Of a DNA stretch of 64,000 bases, positions 42,403 through 51,016 are shown in pieces. The DNA is taken from positions 1-64,000 of the forward strand of contig NZ_VFTC01000031.1 in assembly GCF_007003975.1 (NCBI RefSeq), given 5' to 3'. The position numbers were made by a program, and so were the translations under genes. Origin of the DNA: Mesorhizobium sp. WSM4306. Lineage in GTDB: Bacteria; Pseudomonadota; Alphaproteobacteria; Rhizobiales; Rhizobiaceae. The notes beneath the pieces were generated by a model. The model did not search any database. It was not told the origin of the DNA and was given only the letters and a program-made list of their open reading frames with translations. Numbering within the stretch: the first letter of the stretch is position 1; each line of letters opens with the position of its first letter.

Positions 42403-42546
42403 GGGCGAAATCCATAGCGGCGAAAAGCCGGATGCGCAACAGGTTTGAAAGGCCTGGCCGCCGCTTCCGGGGCTCATGGCACATCGCCAGGGCCGGCGTG
42501 CCTGCCTAGACTAACCACGCAACATCGAGAAGACGGGAAGACACCG

Positions 42547-43317
42547 ATGACCGACCAGATCGAACGCGCACGCACGTTCCATTCCCTCCACGTCAAGGGA
42601 AACCCGATCGTTCTCTACAATGCCTGGGATCCGGGTTCGGCCAAGATCGTCGAGAGAGCCGGAGCCAAGGCCATCGCCACCGGAAGCTGGCCGGTCGCGG
42701 CCGCCTTCGGCTATGCCGATGGCGAGAAAATCCCGCTGGAGCTGGCGCTGGATAACATCAAGCGTATCGTGACTGCGGTCGACCTGCCGGTGACCATGGA
42801 TCTCGAAGGCGGCTACGGCCCCGAGCCGGAGGTCGTCGCTCAGACGGTCACGCGCGCCTTGCAGGCCGGCGCCATCGGCTTCAATTTCGAGGACCAGATC
42901 GTCGGCGGAACTGGCCTGCACGACATCGCCGTGCAGGTGAAGCGGATCGAGGCGGCGGCGGCAGCGGTGAAGGCTTCGGGCATTCCCGCCTACCTCAACG
43001 CCCGCACCGACATCTTCCTCAAGGCGACGCCGGATGCGCATGACAAGGGCCTGCTCGACCAGGCGATCGAGCGGGCAAAGGCCTATGAAAAGGCCGGCGC
43101 GAGCGGTTTCTTTGCGCCCGGTCTTGGCGATGAGGGGCTGATCGCGACGCTCTGTAAAGCCACCGCGTTGCCGGTCAACATTATCGCGCTGGCGCATGTG
43201 CCGCCGCGCCAGCGTCTGGCCGAGCTCGGCGTCTCCCGCATCAGCCACGGGCCTGTGCCTTACCGGCAGATGGCCGAATGGCTGGAGGCCAAGGCGCGGT
43301 TGGCCATTTCCGGATAG
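42547..43317 (+). CDS. Isocitrate lyase/PEP mutase superfamily protein
   Basis: This 256-residue TIM-barrel protein has LYNAWDPGSAKIVERAGAK, DLEGGYGPEPE and FNFEDQIVGG, and LNARTDIFLK. These match the metal and oxyanion ligands of the superfamily, although the isocitrate lyase KKCGH motif is absent. It is closer to oxaloacetate decarboxylase or 2-methylisocitrate lyase-like and carboxyphosphonoenolpyruvate mutase-like members. The substrate is not assigned. The start follows GGGAAG. Confidence 0.88.
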   Translation: MTDQIERARTFHSLHVKGNPIVLYNAWDPGSAKIVERAGAKAIATGSWPVAAAFGYADGEKIPLELALDNIKRIVTAVDLPVTMDLEGGYGPEPEVVAQTVTRALQAGAIGFNFEDQIVGGTGLHDIAVQVKRIEAAAAAVKASGIPAYLNARTDIFLKATPDAHDKGLLDQAIERAKAYEKAGASGFFAPGLGDEGLIATLCKATALPVNIIALAHVPPRQRLAELGVSRISHGPVPYRQMAEWLEAKARLAISG

Positions 43318-43318
43318 G

Positions 43319-44374
43319 TCAGTCCTCCAGCGTCCCTGACCTTGCGTCGGCGCTCTTCTTGTCGCCGACCAGCTTCAAGAGGTCCTCGCCCGCGCGGATG
43401 ATGCGGCGCGCGCGGCGGGTCAGGATGACGTCGTCCTGCGGGGCAAATACTTCCGTGCGGCCGCCCGTCTCGCCTGGTGTGTGGACGATGGTGGCGAGGC
43501 GCGCGCCCTTGGCGACGCGGTCCCCGGGCTTCACGTCGTAGAGCACGGCACCCGCCCGGGGTGCCGGCATCATGTCGATGTTTTCCAACGGCGCGACGAA
43601 ACCAGTGAAAGGACCTGGTGCGGGTAGGGCCGGGTCGGCGATCACGCCGCGCGCCACCAGCAGCCGGTAGAGACCTTCGGCATCGGATGCGGCCAGCCTG
43701 CCGTCGACATCGAGCATGCCGCGATATTCGACCGTGGTGGCGACGCGCCGCTCGAACTTCGCCACGCCGGCGGGGACGTTCTGGTAGGGCATGATCGTGG
43801 CACCCTCGAAGGTCCCGTCGCTGTCTTCTCTCCATAGCACCACCGCGTCGATGCCCATGGCGGCGGCGCAATCGGCCATTGCCGGCCACAGGCTGGTGTG
43901 GACGTAGAGATAGGCCAGCCCTTCATCGTCACAATGCAGATCAAGCACGATGTCGTGGCCGATCGAAAGTTGCAGCAGCCGCGTCTTCAACTGCTGGTCG
44001 GCAGTTCCGAACGTGGTGTCCGGCAACAATGCGGTATCAGGTGCGGCAAGCAGCGGAAAGGCACGGTTGAAGTTGGTGCGTGTGCCGAGATGAAAGCGGC
44101 CTTGATGTTCACCGAAATGATATTGCGCGCGGCCGATCGGGTTGGCCCAGGGCACGACCGTGATGTTGCCCTTGATGCGGCCTTCAGCCTCGGCCTTGTT
44201 CAGCGCCGGCATCAATGCGTCGATGGCGACGACGCCCGGCAATTCGCCGGCATGGAGTGCCGACTGCAGATAGGCAGAGGGCGCTGCCTTGTCGGCGCCG
44301 GTGAAGCGGAATGCCGGGAATTCGTAGAAAACGCCTTCGCTGTCGCCAGAAATGCGTTCGATCGATTTCTGCAT
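43319..44374 (-). CDS. Succinylglutamate desuccinylase/aspartoacylase family protein
   Basis: This 351-residue M14-type metallohydrolase has zinc ligands in ALHAGELPG (HxxE) and DLHCDD, and the conserved VVPWANPIGR. The C-terminal ~80 residues form a biotinyl/lipoyl-like beta domain (GAVLYDVKPGDRVAKGARLA). It is an amide hydrolase for an N-acyl amino acid or similar. It converges on the PEP-mutase-like gene with one base between stop codons. GGAGG precedes the ATG. Confidence 0.88.
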   Translation of the reverse strand: MQKSIERISGDSEGVFYEFPAFRFTGADKAAPSAYLQSALHAGELPGVVAIDALMPALNKAEAEGRIKGNITVVPWANPIGRAQYHFGEHQGRFHLGTRTNFNRAFPLLAAPDTALLPDTTFGTADQQLKTRLLQLSIGHDIVLDLHCDDEGLAYLYVHTSLWPAMADCAAAMGIDAVVLWREDSDGTFEGATIMPYQNVPAGVAKFERRVATTVEYRGMLDVDGRLAASDAEGLYRLLVARGVIADPALPAPGPFTGFVAPLENIDMMPAPRAGAVLYDVKPGDRVAKGARLATIVHTPGETGGRTEVFAPQDDVILTRRARRIIRAGEDLLKLVGDKKSADARSGTLED

Positions 44375-44463
44375 GGGATGCCTCCAGGAAAGAGGCAGAA
44401 CACATGCACGTTTGCCGTAGGGCTGTCGATTGGTCCAGTTTGCGCCGCCATGGGCGCAATATC

Positions 44464-44638
44464 ATTCCGCGGCAGCCGGAACGGCCACAGGAGCTGAGCG
44501 TTCAAGCGCCTGCGAGACAACGGCCACGGTGACGGCCAGCAGCGCCAGAACCGCGCCGACCAGCGGCAGGTGAGCGTGGGAGACGCCCGCCGAAAGGGCC
44601 AATCCGCCGATCCAGGCGCCACCCTTCCAGTCGGCCAG
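44464..44638 (-). pseudogene. C-terminal remnant of an MFS transporter
   Basis: The minus-strand reading gives about 58 residues: LADWKGGAWIGGLALSAG, a short loop, then LPLVGAVLALLAVTVAVVSQ and ALERSAPVAVPAAAE before a stop. This is the usual last two helices of a 12-helix AraJ-like MFS exporter. No start codon or earlier helices exist, and the frame opens directly after the stop of the flavoprotein gene. It is a fragment left by deletion. Confidence 0.65.
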
Positions 44639-44647
44639 CCGGCAGCG

Positions 44648-46024
44648 TCAAACGAGCGGCTTCAACTCCTGGGCGATGGTGGGCAAGAGCTCCGAGACGT
44701 TGGGATGGATGTGCACGGCCCGCGCCAGCGTGTCGACCGGCGCCTTGGCGTACATCAGGTCGAGCACGCAGTGCACCGCCTCGTCGCCGCCAGGGCCAAG
44801 CACGGAACAGCCGAGGACCTCCCTGGTGTCGGCATCGACCAGGATCTTCATAAAACCTTGCGTCTCGCCCTTTTCAACGGCACGGCCGACGCGGGTCATC
44901 GGCCGCTGGCCGACGAGCGCCTTGCGGCCGGATTTCTTCACCGCGGCCTCGGTCATGCCGCAGCGGCCGAGCGGCGGATCGATATAGAGCGCATAGGCCT
45001 CGATGCGATCGCTGACCTTGCGCGGATCGTTGTCGAGCAGATTGGCGGCAACGATCTCATAGTCGTTGTAGGAGGTGTGGGTGAAGGCGCCCTTGCCGTT
45101 GCAATCGCCCATCGCCCAGATGCCGGGCACACTGGTGCGCAGCTGGTCGTCGACGGTGACGTAACCGCGCAGATCGACCGCGACGCCGGCCTTGTCGAGG
45201 CCGAGGTCGTCGGTGTTGGGGGTGCGGCCGAGTGCCAGAAGCACATGCGAGCCGATGGCCGGCGGCTTGCCGGCGGAGAAGGTTACGGCGATGTCCGTGC
45301 CCTGTCTGGCAAAGCGGATGTCGTCGGCGCCGACATGGACCGCTATCCCCTCGTTTTCGAGGATCGACAGGATGGCGGCCGAGACATCCTCATCCTCGCG
45401 GCCTGAGAGGCGCGGGCTCTTTTCGATGACGGTGACTTCGCTACCGAAACGGCGGAACATCTGCGCGAATTCGAGCGAGATGTAGCTGCCACCGACGACG
45501 ACGAGGTGACGCGGCAAAACGTCGAGATCCATCATAGAGGAATTGGTGAGGTAGTCGATGTCGTGGATGCCAGGCAGATCCGGCACCGAGGCGCGGCCGC
45601 CGGTGTTGAGGAAGATCTTTTCGGCGGTCAGCAGGTCGTCGCCGACGCGCACCGTGTTGGCGGATTCGAAGCGCGCATGGCCACGATAGAGCGTGCATTT
45701 GTCCATGCCGGCGATCCAGGTTTCCAGCCCGGTGCGGGAGGCGCCCGAAACCTTGTCCTTGCGCGCCTTGATCGCCTTATAGTCGACGCCGACAGGGCCG
45801 CTGAGCGTCACGCCATAATCGGCGGCGCGTCGGGCGAGATGCGCGGCATAGGCGCTCGCCACCATCGTCTTGGTCGGGATGCAACCGGTGTTGACGCAGG
45901 TGCCGCCGACCAGCTTGCGCTCGATCAGCGCCACGCGCATGCCGGCTGCGTTCAGCCTGCCGGCGAGCGGTGTGCCGGCCTGGCCGGCGCCAATGATGAT
46001 GGCGTCGAAAGTCTTTGCCGTCAT
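44648..46024 (-). CDS. Class I flavoprotein disulfide reductase (MerA/Lpd-like)
   Basis: This 458-residue protein has the FAD motif IIIGAGQAGTPLAGRL, redox disulfide GGTCVNTGCIPTKT (near residues 40-53), NAD(P) motif VVVGGSYISLEFAQ, ALGRTPNTDDLGL and the C-terminal HIHPNVSELLPT base motif. All catalytic parts of dihydrolipoamide dehydrogenase/mercuric reductase are present, but no HMA domain, so mercury reduction is unlikely. The substrate is undefined. Its ATG overlaps the upstream DUF4126 stop by 4 nt. Confidence 0.9.
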   Translation of the reverse strand: MTAKTFDAIIIGAGQAGTPLAGRLNAAGMRVALIERKLVGGTCVNTGCIPTKTMVASAYAAHLARRAADYGVTLSGPVGVDYKAIKARKDKVSGASRTGLETWIAGMDKCTLYRGHARFESANTVRVGDDLLTAEKIFLNTGGRASVPDLPGIHDIDYLTNSSMMDLDVLPRHLVVVGGSYISLEFAQMFRRFGSEVTVIEKSPRLSGREDEDVSAAILSILENEGIAVHVGADDIRFARQGTDIAVTFSAGKPPAIGSHVLLALGRTPNTDDLGLDKAGVAVDLRGYVTVDDQLRTSVPGIWAMGDCNGKGAFTHTSYNDYEIVAANLLDNDPRKVSDRIEAYALYIDPPLGRCGMTEAAVKKSGRKALVGQRPMTRVGRAVEKGETQGFMKILVDADTREVLGCSVLGPGGDEAVHCVLDLMYAKAPVDTLARAVHIHPNVSELLPTIAQELKPLV

Positions 46025-46482
46025 GCCACCGCCGCCACGATCAGCAGGCCGCCAATGATGGCCACCGCGTCCTCGATGAGAGCGGCGGGCCGATCCTGGC
46101 CGAAGGCGGCTGCCAGCCGGCCGCGCGCCTCTGCGCCGCCATAGGTTCCGATGACGGCGCCTATGGCGCCGGCGATCAGACCGCCAATGGTGGAACCGGC
46201 GGTGGCGCCGATCACAGCACCTGCAAAGGCGCCAAGCAGGATGCGAGTGCCGAACTGCTGCGGCACTTTGCGGCTCGGCGTCGATGGCAGCTGGTCGGTG
46301 ATGAGTTCGACGATGGCAAGGATGGTGAAGATGCCGACGGCGGCCCAATGGCCCATGAAGCTTGCCCAGGTGCCGGCAAGCGGCAGCCAGCCGAGATAAG
46401 CGCCCCAGGCGACTGCGGCCGGTGCTGTCATGGCGCGAAGACCGGCGATGATGCCGATCAGAAGTGCAAGCAGATAGAGCAT
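46021..46482 (-). CDS. DUF4126-family membrane protein
   Basis: This ~153-residue protein has four to five hydrophobic segments rich in Gly and Ala (AGAVIGATAGSTIGGLIAGA) and begins MLYLLALLIGIIAGLRAMTA, a DUF4126 signature. Function is unknown. Start 46482 follows GAGGGGA. It is coupled by a 4-nt overlap to the flavoprotein gene, so the two proteins may work together. Confidence 0.82.
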   Translation of the reverse strand: MLYLLALLIGIIAGLRAMTAPAAVAWGAYLGWLPLAGTWASFMGHWAAVGIFTILAIVELITDQLPSTPSRKVPQQFGTRILLGAFAGAVIGATAGSTIGGLIAGAIGAVIGTYGGAEARGRLAAAFGQDRPAALIEDAVAIIGGLLIVAAVA

Positions 46483-46612
46483 GGTTGATCCCCTCAACGC
46501 AGAACCTCGGACGGTCCGCGCGGCAAGCTAGCATAGGCCGGGCATTTGGACAGTGGGGTTTTCCCAGGCGGAGGATTGTGCTTTGGCAGGAGATCAGATT
46601 GGAGGCGTGGCC

Positions 46613-47170
46613 ATGTCCGCAAACGAACGCACGAAGATGATTGCAGGCGAGTGGTACACCTGCATCGACGACGAGTTGGAAGCGCTGCGGGTGATCGCGC
46701 GCGATGCGGTGTTCGAGCACAATTCGCTGCCGCCCCAGCAACGCGGCAACATCGGTCCAGCGCTATCGGCGCTGCTCGGCAGCGCGGGCGAGGGCGCCCG
46801 CATCGAGGCGCCGTTCCACTGCGCCTACGGTTTCAACATCCATCTCGGCGCAGGCGCGTTTCTCAATGCCGGCTGCACCATCCTCGACACCGCGCCCGTG
46901 CGCATCGGCAGACGGACGCTGCTCGGCCCCAATGTGCAGATCTACTGCGCCGAGCACCACAAGGAGGCAGCAGGCCGTCAGGCGGGGCTGGAGATCGCCA
47001 GGCCGGTCACCATCGGCGACAACGCCTGGATCGGCGGCAGCGCCATCATCCTCGGCGGCATCAGCATCGGCGATGGTGCCATTGTCGGCGCTGGTGCTGT
47101 GGTGACGCGTGACGTGCCTGATAACACCACCGTGGTCGGCAATCCGGCGCGGGCGGTCAAGCGCGGCTGA
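46613..47170 (+). CDS. Maltose/galactoside O-acetyltransferase-like (LacA/NodL family)
   Basis: This 185-residue left-handed beta-helix acetyltransferase begins KMIAGEWYTCIDDELEA, the maltose-acetyltransferase N-domain. Hexapeptide repeats follow (IGDNAWIGGSAIILGGISIG, DGAIVGAGAVVTRDVP) and it ends NPARAVKR. The catalytic histidine lies in IYCAEHHKE. It acetylates a sugar with acetyl-CoA. NodL belongs to this family, but no nod genes are nearby. GGAGG precedes the ATG. Confidence 0.92.
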   Translation: MSANERTKMIAGEWYTCIDDELEALRVIARDAVFEHNSLPPQQRGNIGPALSALLGSAGEGARIEAPFHCAYGFNIHLGAGAFLNAGCTILDTAPVRIGRRTLLGPNVQIYCAEHHKEAAGRQAGLEIARPVTIGDNAWIGGSAIILGGISIGDGAIVGAGAVVTRDVPDNTTVVGNPARAVKRG

Positions 47171-47185
47171 ACCCTACGCGGGCGG

Positions 47186-48181
47186 TCAGTGCGAAGCCAC
47201 GCGCGCCATGCGCTCGTCCGGCTCTGCTCGCCGTGAGAATTCACGCCGGTACTGCGCCGGTGACGTCTTGAGCCGCGCTGAAAAATGCTGGCGCAGCGAG
47301 GTGGCGCTGCCGAAGCCGGCTTCGAAAGCCACCATGTCCATCGATTTTTCGGTCGCCTCCAGCAGCCGTTGCGCGAGTTCGATGCGCTGGCCGGCCAGCC
47401 ACTCGCCAAAGCTGGTGCCGATCGATTTCTGGAAGCGGCGGGTGAAGGTGCGCCGGGTCAGGCCGGCGGCCTCAGCGACGCGGTCGAGGCTATGCGTTTG
47501 CCCCAGCGTTGCGCGCACGGTGTCGAGCGCCTGGGTGAAGCGGTCGGCAGCCGGGGTTCTCGCCAGCGGGCGCTCGATGAATTGTGCCTGCCCGCCCTGC
47601 CGGTGCGGCGACAGCACGATGTGCCTGGCCAGCCGCAGCGCTACCTCCGCGCCATAGCGGGCGCGCACTATGTGCAGGCAGCAGTCGAGCCCGGCGGCAA
47701 CACCGGCCGAGGTGACGATGTCGCCATCGTCGACGTAGAGCACGTCGGCGTCGACTTCGATGTCGGGATGCAGCGCTTGCAACCGGTCGGTGGAGGACCA
47801 ATGCGTGGCCGCCCGCCGGCCGGCGAGCAGCCCGGCGGCGGCGATGGCGAAGGTGCCGAGACAGAGGCCAACGATCAGCGCGCCGCGCCGGTTTGCGCGC
47901 GTAAGCGCTTCGAGGAGCGGGGTCGGAAGCGGGGCGTCGAGATCTTTCCAGCTCGGAATGATGACGATGTCGGCATCGTCGAACGCGGGGAGCCCATGCG
48001 GCACCGCGATCGTCAGCCCGGCATCGGTGTGGATGGGCCCATTGTCGAGCGCGCAGACGCGAAAGTCGAAACGCGGCAGGCCGAGCTTGGTGCGGTCGGT
48101 GCCGAACACCACGCACGGTACGGAGAGGTGGAAGGGACTGATGCCGTCAAAGGCGAGGACGGCAATGATCGGATCAGTCAT
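47186..48181 (-). CDS. GlxA-type AraC-family regulator with DJ-1/PfpI domain
   Basis: Residues ~1-190 are a DJ-1/PfpI-like domain (IAVLAFDGISPFHLSVPCVV, GLCLGTFAIAAAGLLAGRRA). Residues ~215-320 are a double helix-turn-helix AraC domain (EAAGLTRRTFTRRFQKSIG, AFEAGFGSATSLRQHFSA). This is the GlxA architecture, and such regulators usually activate a neighbouring catabolic gene. Start 48181 is chosen over an upstream frame without signal. It is divergent from a cysteine hydrolase gene, a likely target. Confidence 0.92.
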   Translation of the reverse strand: MTDPIIAVLAFDGISPFHLSVPCVVFGTDRTKLGLPRFDFRVCALDNGPIHTDAGLTIAVPHGLPAFDDADIVIIPSWKDLDAPLPTPLLEALTRANRRGALIVGLCLGTFAIAAAGLLAGRRAATHWSSTDRLQALHPDIEVDADVLYVDDGDIVTSAGVAAGLDCCLHIVRARYGAEVALRLARHIVLSPHRQGGQAQFIERPLARTPAADRFTQALDTVRATLGQTHSLDRVAEAAGLTRRTFTRRFQKSIGTSFGEWLAGQRIELAQRLLEATEKSMDMVAFEAGFGSATSLRQHFSARLKTSPAQYRREFSRRAEPDERMARVASH

Positions 48182-48308
48182 GGGCGTTTCCGGCAAGTGA
48201 AGGCGGATTGTCCCAATTCTTTCGAACGATGTCAATCGGGCCACTTTTGGCAATCGGGCGATCGGCCTATTTTCGGCCCGTCCCAGTCAAGCCCGAAAGG
48301 AAAACACC
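48182..48308. promoter_or_regulatory. Divergent promoter of the AraC-type regulator and cysteine hydrolase
   Basis: CAATCGGG is repeated at 48233-48240 and 48251-48258, and related ATCGG-C-A-TTTT phrases recur about 26 bp apart. AraC-type proteins bind direct repeats, so this is a candidate operator. Confidence 0.4.
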
Positions 48309-48947
48309 ATGTCCGCCAACACCACGCCGCGCCGCGCACTCATCGTCATCGATGTCCAGAATGACTATGACGGCGGCAATCTTGCGATCAAGCATCCGCC
48401 GTTCCGCAACAGCGTCGTCAATGTGGCCCAGGCCATGGCCGCCGCCACTGCTGCCGGCGTCAAGGTAGTGATCGTCAAGCAAATGGCGCCCGAGACATCG
48501 CCGGTATTCGCCAAGGGCAGCCATGGCGGCGAACTGCATCCCGAAATCGCCAGGCGCAAGCGCGACCACTATGTCGAAAAGAACTTGCCGAGCGCCTTCA
48601 CCGGCACCGATCTCGAGGAGTGGCTGCGCGCCAATGCCATCGATACGATCACGGTCATTGGCTACATGACGCATAATTGCGACCTGTCGACCATCATCCA
48701 CGCCGTCCATATGGGCTTTACGGTCGAGTTCCTCTCCGACGCAACCGGCTCGCTGCCCTATGCCAACAGCGCCGGCTATGCCTCGGCCGAAGAGATCCAC
48801 CGAGTGGTGAGCATCATCCTGCAGTCGCGCTTCGCGGCCGTACTCAAGACCGCCGAATGGATCGACTGCCTGAAGACCGGCGCACTGCCCGAACGCGACA
48901 CGCCCTATGCGTCCAACCAGCGCGCGCTGGCGCGCCACGCCGCATAG
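48309..48947 (+). CDS. Isochorismatase-family cysteine hydrolase
   Basis: This 212-residue hydrolase has the triad Asp15 (VIDVQNDY), Lys91 (VEKNLPSAF) and Cys124 (GYMTHNCDLST) of the nicotinamidase/isochorismatase fold. The Cys region lacks the nicotinamidase VCVDxT signature, so the substrate is another amide or ester. A start signal (GAAAGGAAA) precedes it. It is probably regulated by the divergent GlxA-like protein. Confidence 0.9.
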   Translation: MSANTTPRRALIVIDVQNDYDGGNLAIKHPPFRNSVVNVAQAMAAATAAGVKVVIVKQMAPETSPVFAKGSHGGELHPEIARRKRDHYVEKNLPSAFTGTDLEEWLRANAIDTITVIGYMTHNCDLSTIIHAVHMGFTVEFLSDATGSLPYANSAGYASAEEIHRVVSIILQSRFAAVLKTAEWIDCLKTGALPERDTPYASNQRALARHAA

Positions 48948-48971
48948 GCAGATCCGTCCCCGGAAAGCAAA

Positions 48972-48994
48972 AAGGGCGGCCATTGGCCCCCCTT
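48972..48994. terminator. Bidirectional terminator hairpin
   Basis: AAGGG-C-GGCC pairs with GGCC-C-CCCTT around an ATT loop, between the convergent cysteine hydrolase and fhs genes. An A-tract on the left provides the U-run for fhs. Confidence 0.75.
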
Positions 48995-49022
48995 CTTGAA
49001 TCTCGCAACGGTCTCGAAATTT

Positions 49023-50702
49023 TTAGAACAGGCCTTCGATCTGGCCGGCTTCGTTGAGGAAGATCTTTTCCGAAGATGGCGCCTTGGGCAGGCCCGGCAT
49101 GGTCATGACCTCGCCGCAGATGACGACGACGAAGCCGGCGCCCGCGGAAAGCCTGACCTCGCGCACCGGCACGGTGTGGCCGGTCGGCGCGCCGCGCAGG
49201 TTCGGGTCGGTCGAGAAGGAGTATTGGGTCTTCGCCATGCAGACCGGGAGATTGCCGTAACCGGCCTGCTCCCAGGCGTGCAGTTGGTCACGCACGGACT
49301 TGTCGGCAATCGCCTCCGAGCCGCGATAAATGCGCTGGACGATGGTGTTGATCTTCTCGAACAGCGGCATGGCGTCGGGATAGAGCGGCGCGAACTGCGA
49401 CGCGCCGGATTCTGCAAGCTGCACCACCTTGTTGGCGAGCTCCTCGATGCCGGCCGAGCCCTTGGCCCAGTGCTTGCACAGGATCGCCTCTTCGCCCATC
49501 GAGGCGACGTAGTCCTTCATCGCCTGGATCTCGGCGTCGGTGTCGGAATAGAAGTGGTTGATGGCAACCACCGCCGGCACGCCGAACTGGCGGATATTTT
49601 CGATGTGGCGGCCAAGATTGGCGCAGCCCTTCTTCACCGCCTCGATGTTCTCCTTGCCGAGGTCTTCCTTCTTGACGCCGCCATTCATCTTCATCGCGCG
49701 CACGGTGGCGACGATGACGGCCGCCGCCGGCTTCAGCCCTGCCTTGCGGCACTTGATGTCGAAGAACTTTTCCGCGCCGAGATCGGCGCCGAAGCCGGCT
49801 TCGGTGACGACATAGTCGGCGAGCTTCAGCGCCGTCGTGGTGGCGACGACCGAGTTGCAGCCATGCGCGATGTTGGCGAATGGGCCACCATGGACGAAAG
49901 CCGGGTTGTTTTCCAGCGTCTGCACCAGGTTGGGCTGCATGGCGTCTTTCAAGAGCACCGCCATGGCGCCGTCGGCCTTGAGGTCGCGGGCGTAGACCGG
50001 CGTCTTGTCGCGGCGATAGGCGACGATGATGTCGCCGAGGCGCTTCTCGAGATCCTTAAGGTCGGTGGCGAGGCACAGGATCGCCATCACTTCCGAGGCG
50101 ACGGTGATGTCGAAGCCGGCTTCGCGCGGGAAGCCGTTGGCGACGCCGCCGAGCGAGGCGATGATCTCGCGCAGCGCGCGGTCGTTCATATCCATGACGC
50201 GGCGCCACACAACGCGACGGGTGTCGATGCCGAGCTCATTGCCCCAGTAGATGTGGTTGTCGATCAGCGCCGAAAGCAGATTGTGCGCGGTGGTGATGGC
50301 GTGGAAGTCGCCGGTGAAGTGGAGGTTCATGTCCTCCATCGGCACGACCTGCGCGTAGCCGCCGCCGGCGGCGCCGCCCTTGACGCCGAAATTCGGGCCG
50401 AGCGACGCCTCGCGAATGCAGACGATCGCCTTCTTGCCGATGCGGTTCAGGCCATCGCCGAGGCCGACGGTGGTGGTCGTTTTGCCTTCGCCGGCCGGCG
50501 TCGGGTTGATGGCGGTCACCAGGATCAGCCTGCCGTCCTTGTTGCCCTTCACCGACTTGATGAACTCTGCCGAGATTTTCGCCTTGTCGTGGCCGTAGGG
50601 CAAAAGATGCTCGGTCGGGATGCCGATCTTCTGGCCGATCTCCTGAATCTGCTTTTTCTTGGCGCCGCGCGCGATCTCGATGTCGGACTTCACTTCGGCC
50701 AT
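49023..50702 (-). CDS. fhs: Formate-tetrahydrofolate ligase
   Basis: This 559-residue enzyme makes 10-formyl-THF from formate, THF and ATP. The P-loop is TPAGEGKTTTTVGLGD, followed by EASLGPNFGVKGGAAGGGYA, DFHAITTAHNLLSALIDNH and FPREAGFDITVASEVMAI; the family's C-terminal GEVMTMPGLPKAPS is present. Start 50702 follows GAAGGAAA. It is a single gene, as in many methylotrophs and rhizobia, supplying one-carbon units. Confidence 0.97.
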   Translation of the reverse strand: MAEVKSDIEIARGAKKKQIQEIGQKIGIPTEHLLPYGHDKAKISAEFIKSVKGNKDGRLILVTAINPTPAGEGKTTTTVGLGDGLNRIGKKAIVCIREASLGPNFGVKGGAAGGGYAQVVPMEDMNLHFTGDFHAITTAHNLLSALIDNHIYWGNELGIDTRRVVWRRVMDMNDRALREIIASLGGVANGFPREAGFDITVASEVMAILCLATDLKDLEKRLGDIIVAYRRDKTPVYARDLKADGAMAVLLKDAMQPNLVQTLENNPAFVHGGPFANIAHGCNSVVATTTALKLADYVVTEAGFGADLGAEKFFDIKCRKAGLKPAAAVIVATVRAMKMNGGVKKEDLGKENIEAVKKGCANLGRHIENIRQFGVPAVVAINHFYSDTDAEIQAMKDYVASMGEEAILCKHWAKGSAGIEELANKVVQLAESGASQFAPLYPDAMPLFEKINTIVQRIYRGSEAIADKSVRDQLHAWEQAGYGNLPVCMAKTQYSFSTDPNLRGAPTGHTVPVREVRLSAGAGFVVVICGEVMTMPGLPKAPSSEKIFLNEAGQIEGLF

Positions 50703-51016
50703 GACGGCTTTCCTTCGGATTGAACGGTGGAGGGGACGGGTTTTGATCTCACTCGCAGGCATGTTGAACCCGGGCGCGGGCATGTTCTAACCCTGTCGCT
50801 GCCGTGGCGTCAACTTGCATGCAACTATGTTTCCTATGAAGAAAGTGTCTCCGCGGCCGGGCCGACCTGTCGCCGGTTCTTCCTGGCTCCGTTGCCGCGG
50901 CGTATAGAAGCCAGAGGACGCGTCGTTCCGCCGTCTCAAAACAGCCGCCCAATGCACGGAATGCGACAGAGACGACGGCGCAAATTCGCCATCGCCTGTT
51001 GAGGCAGCAACAGACG
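50703..51016. other. Intergenic region upstream of fhs
   Basis: These 314 bp lie between the end of the DUF2333-like gene and the fhs start. They hold the fhs promoter and leader. No small gene, clear hairpin terminator or recognised riboswitch could be picked out by eye. Confidence 0.4.

Noticed and set aside
48996..50723. A 575-codon plus-strand open frame opposite fhs
   Set aside because: It lies antisense to a textbook formate-tetrahydrofolate ligase and has no recognisable fold.
50703..51016. Folate-responsive riboswitch in the fhs leader
   Set aside because: No convincing conserved core or stem arrangement could be identified by eye; a covariance-model search would decide.
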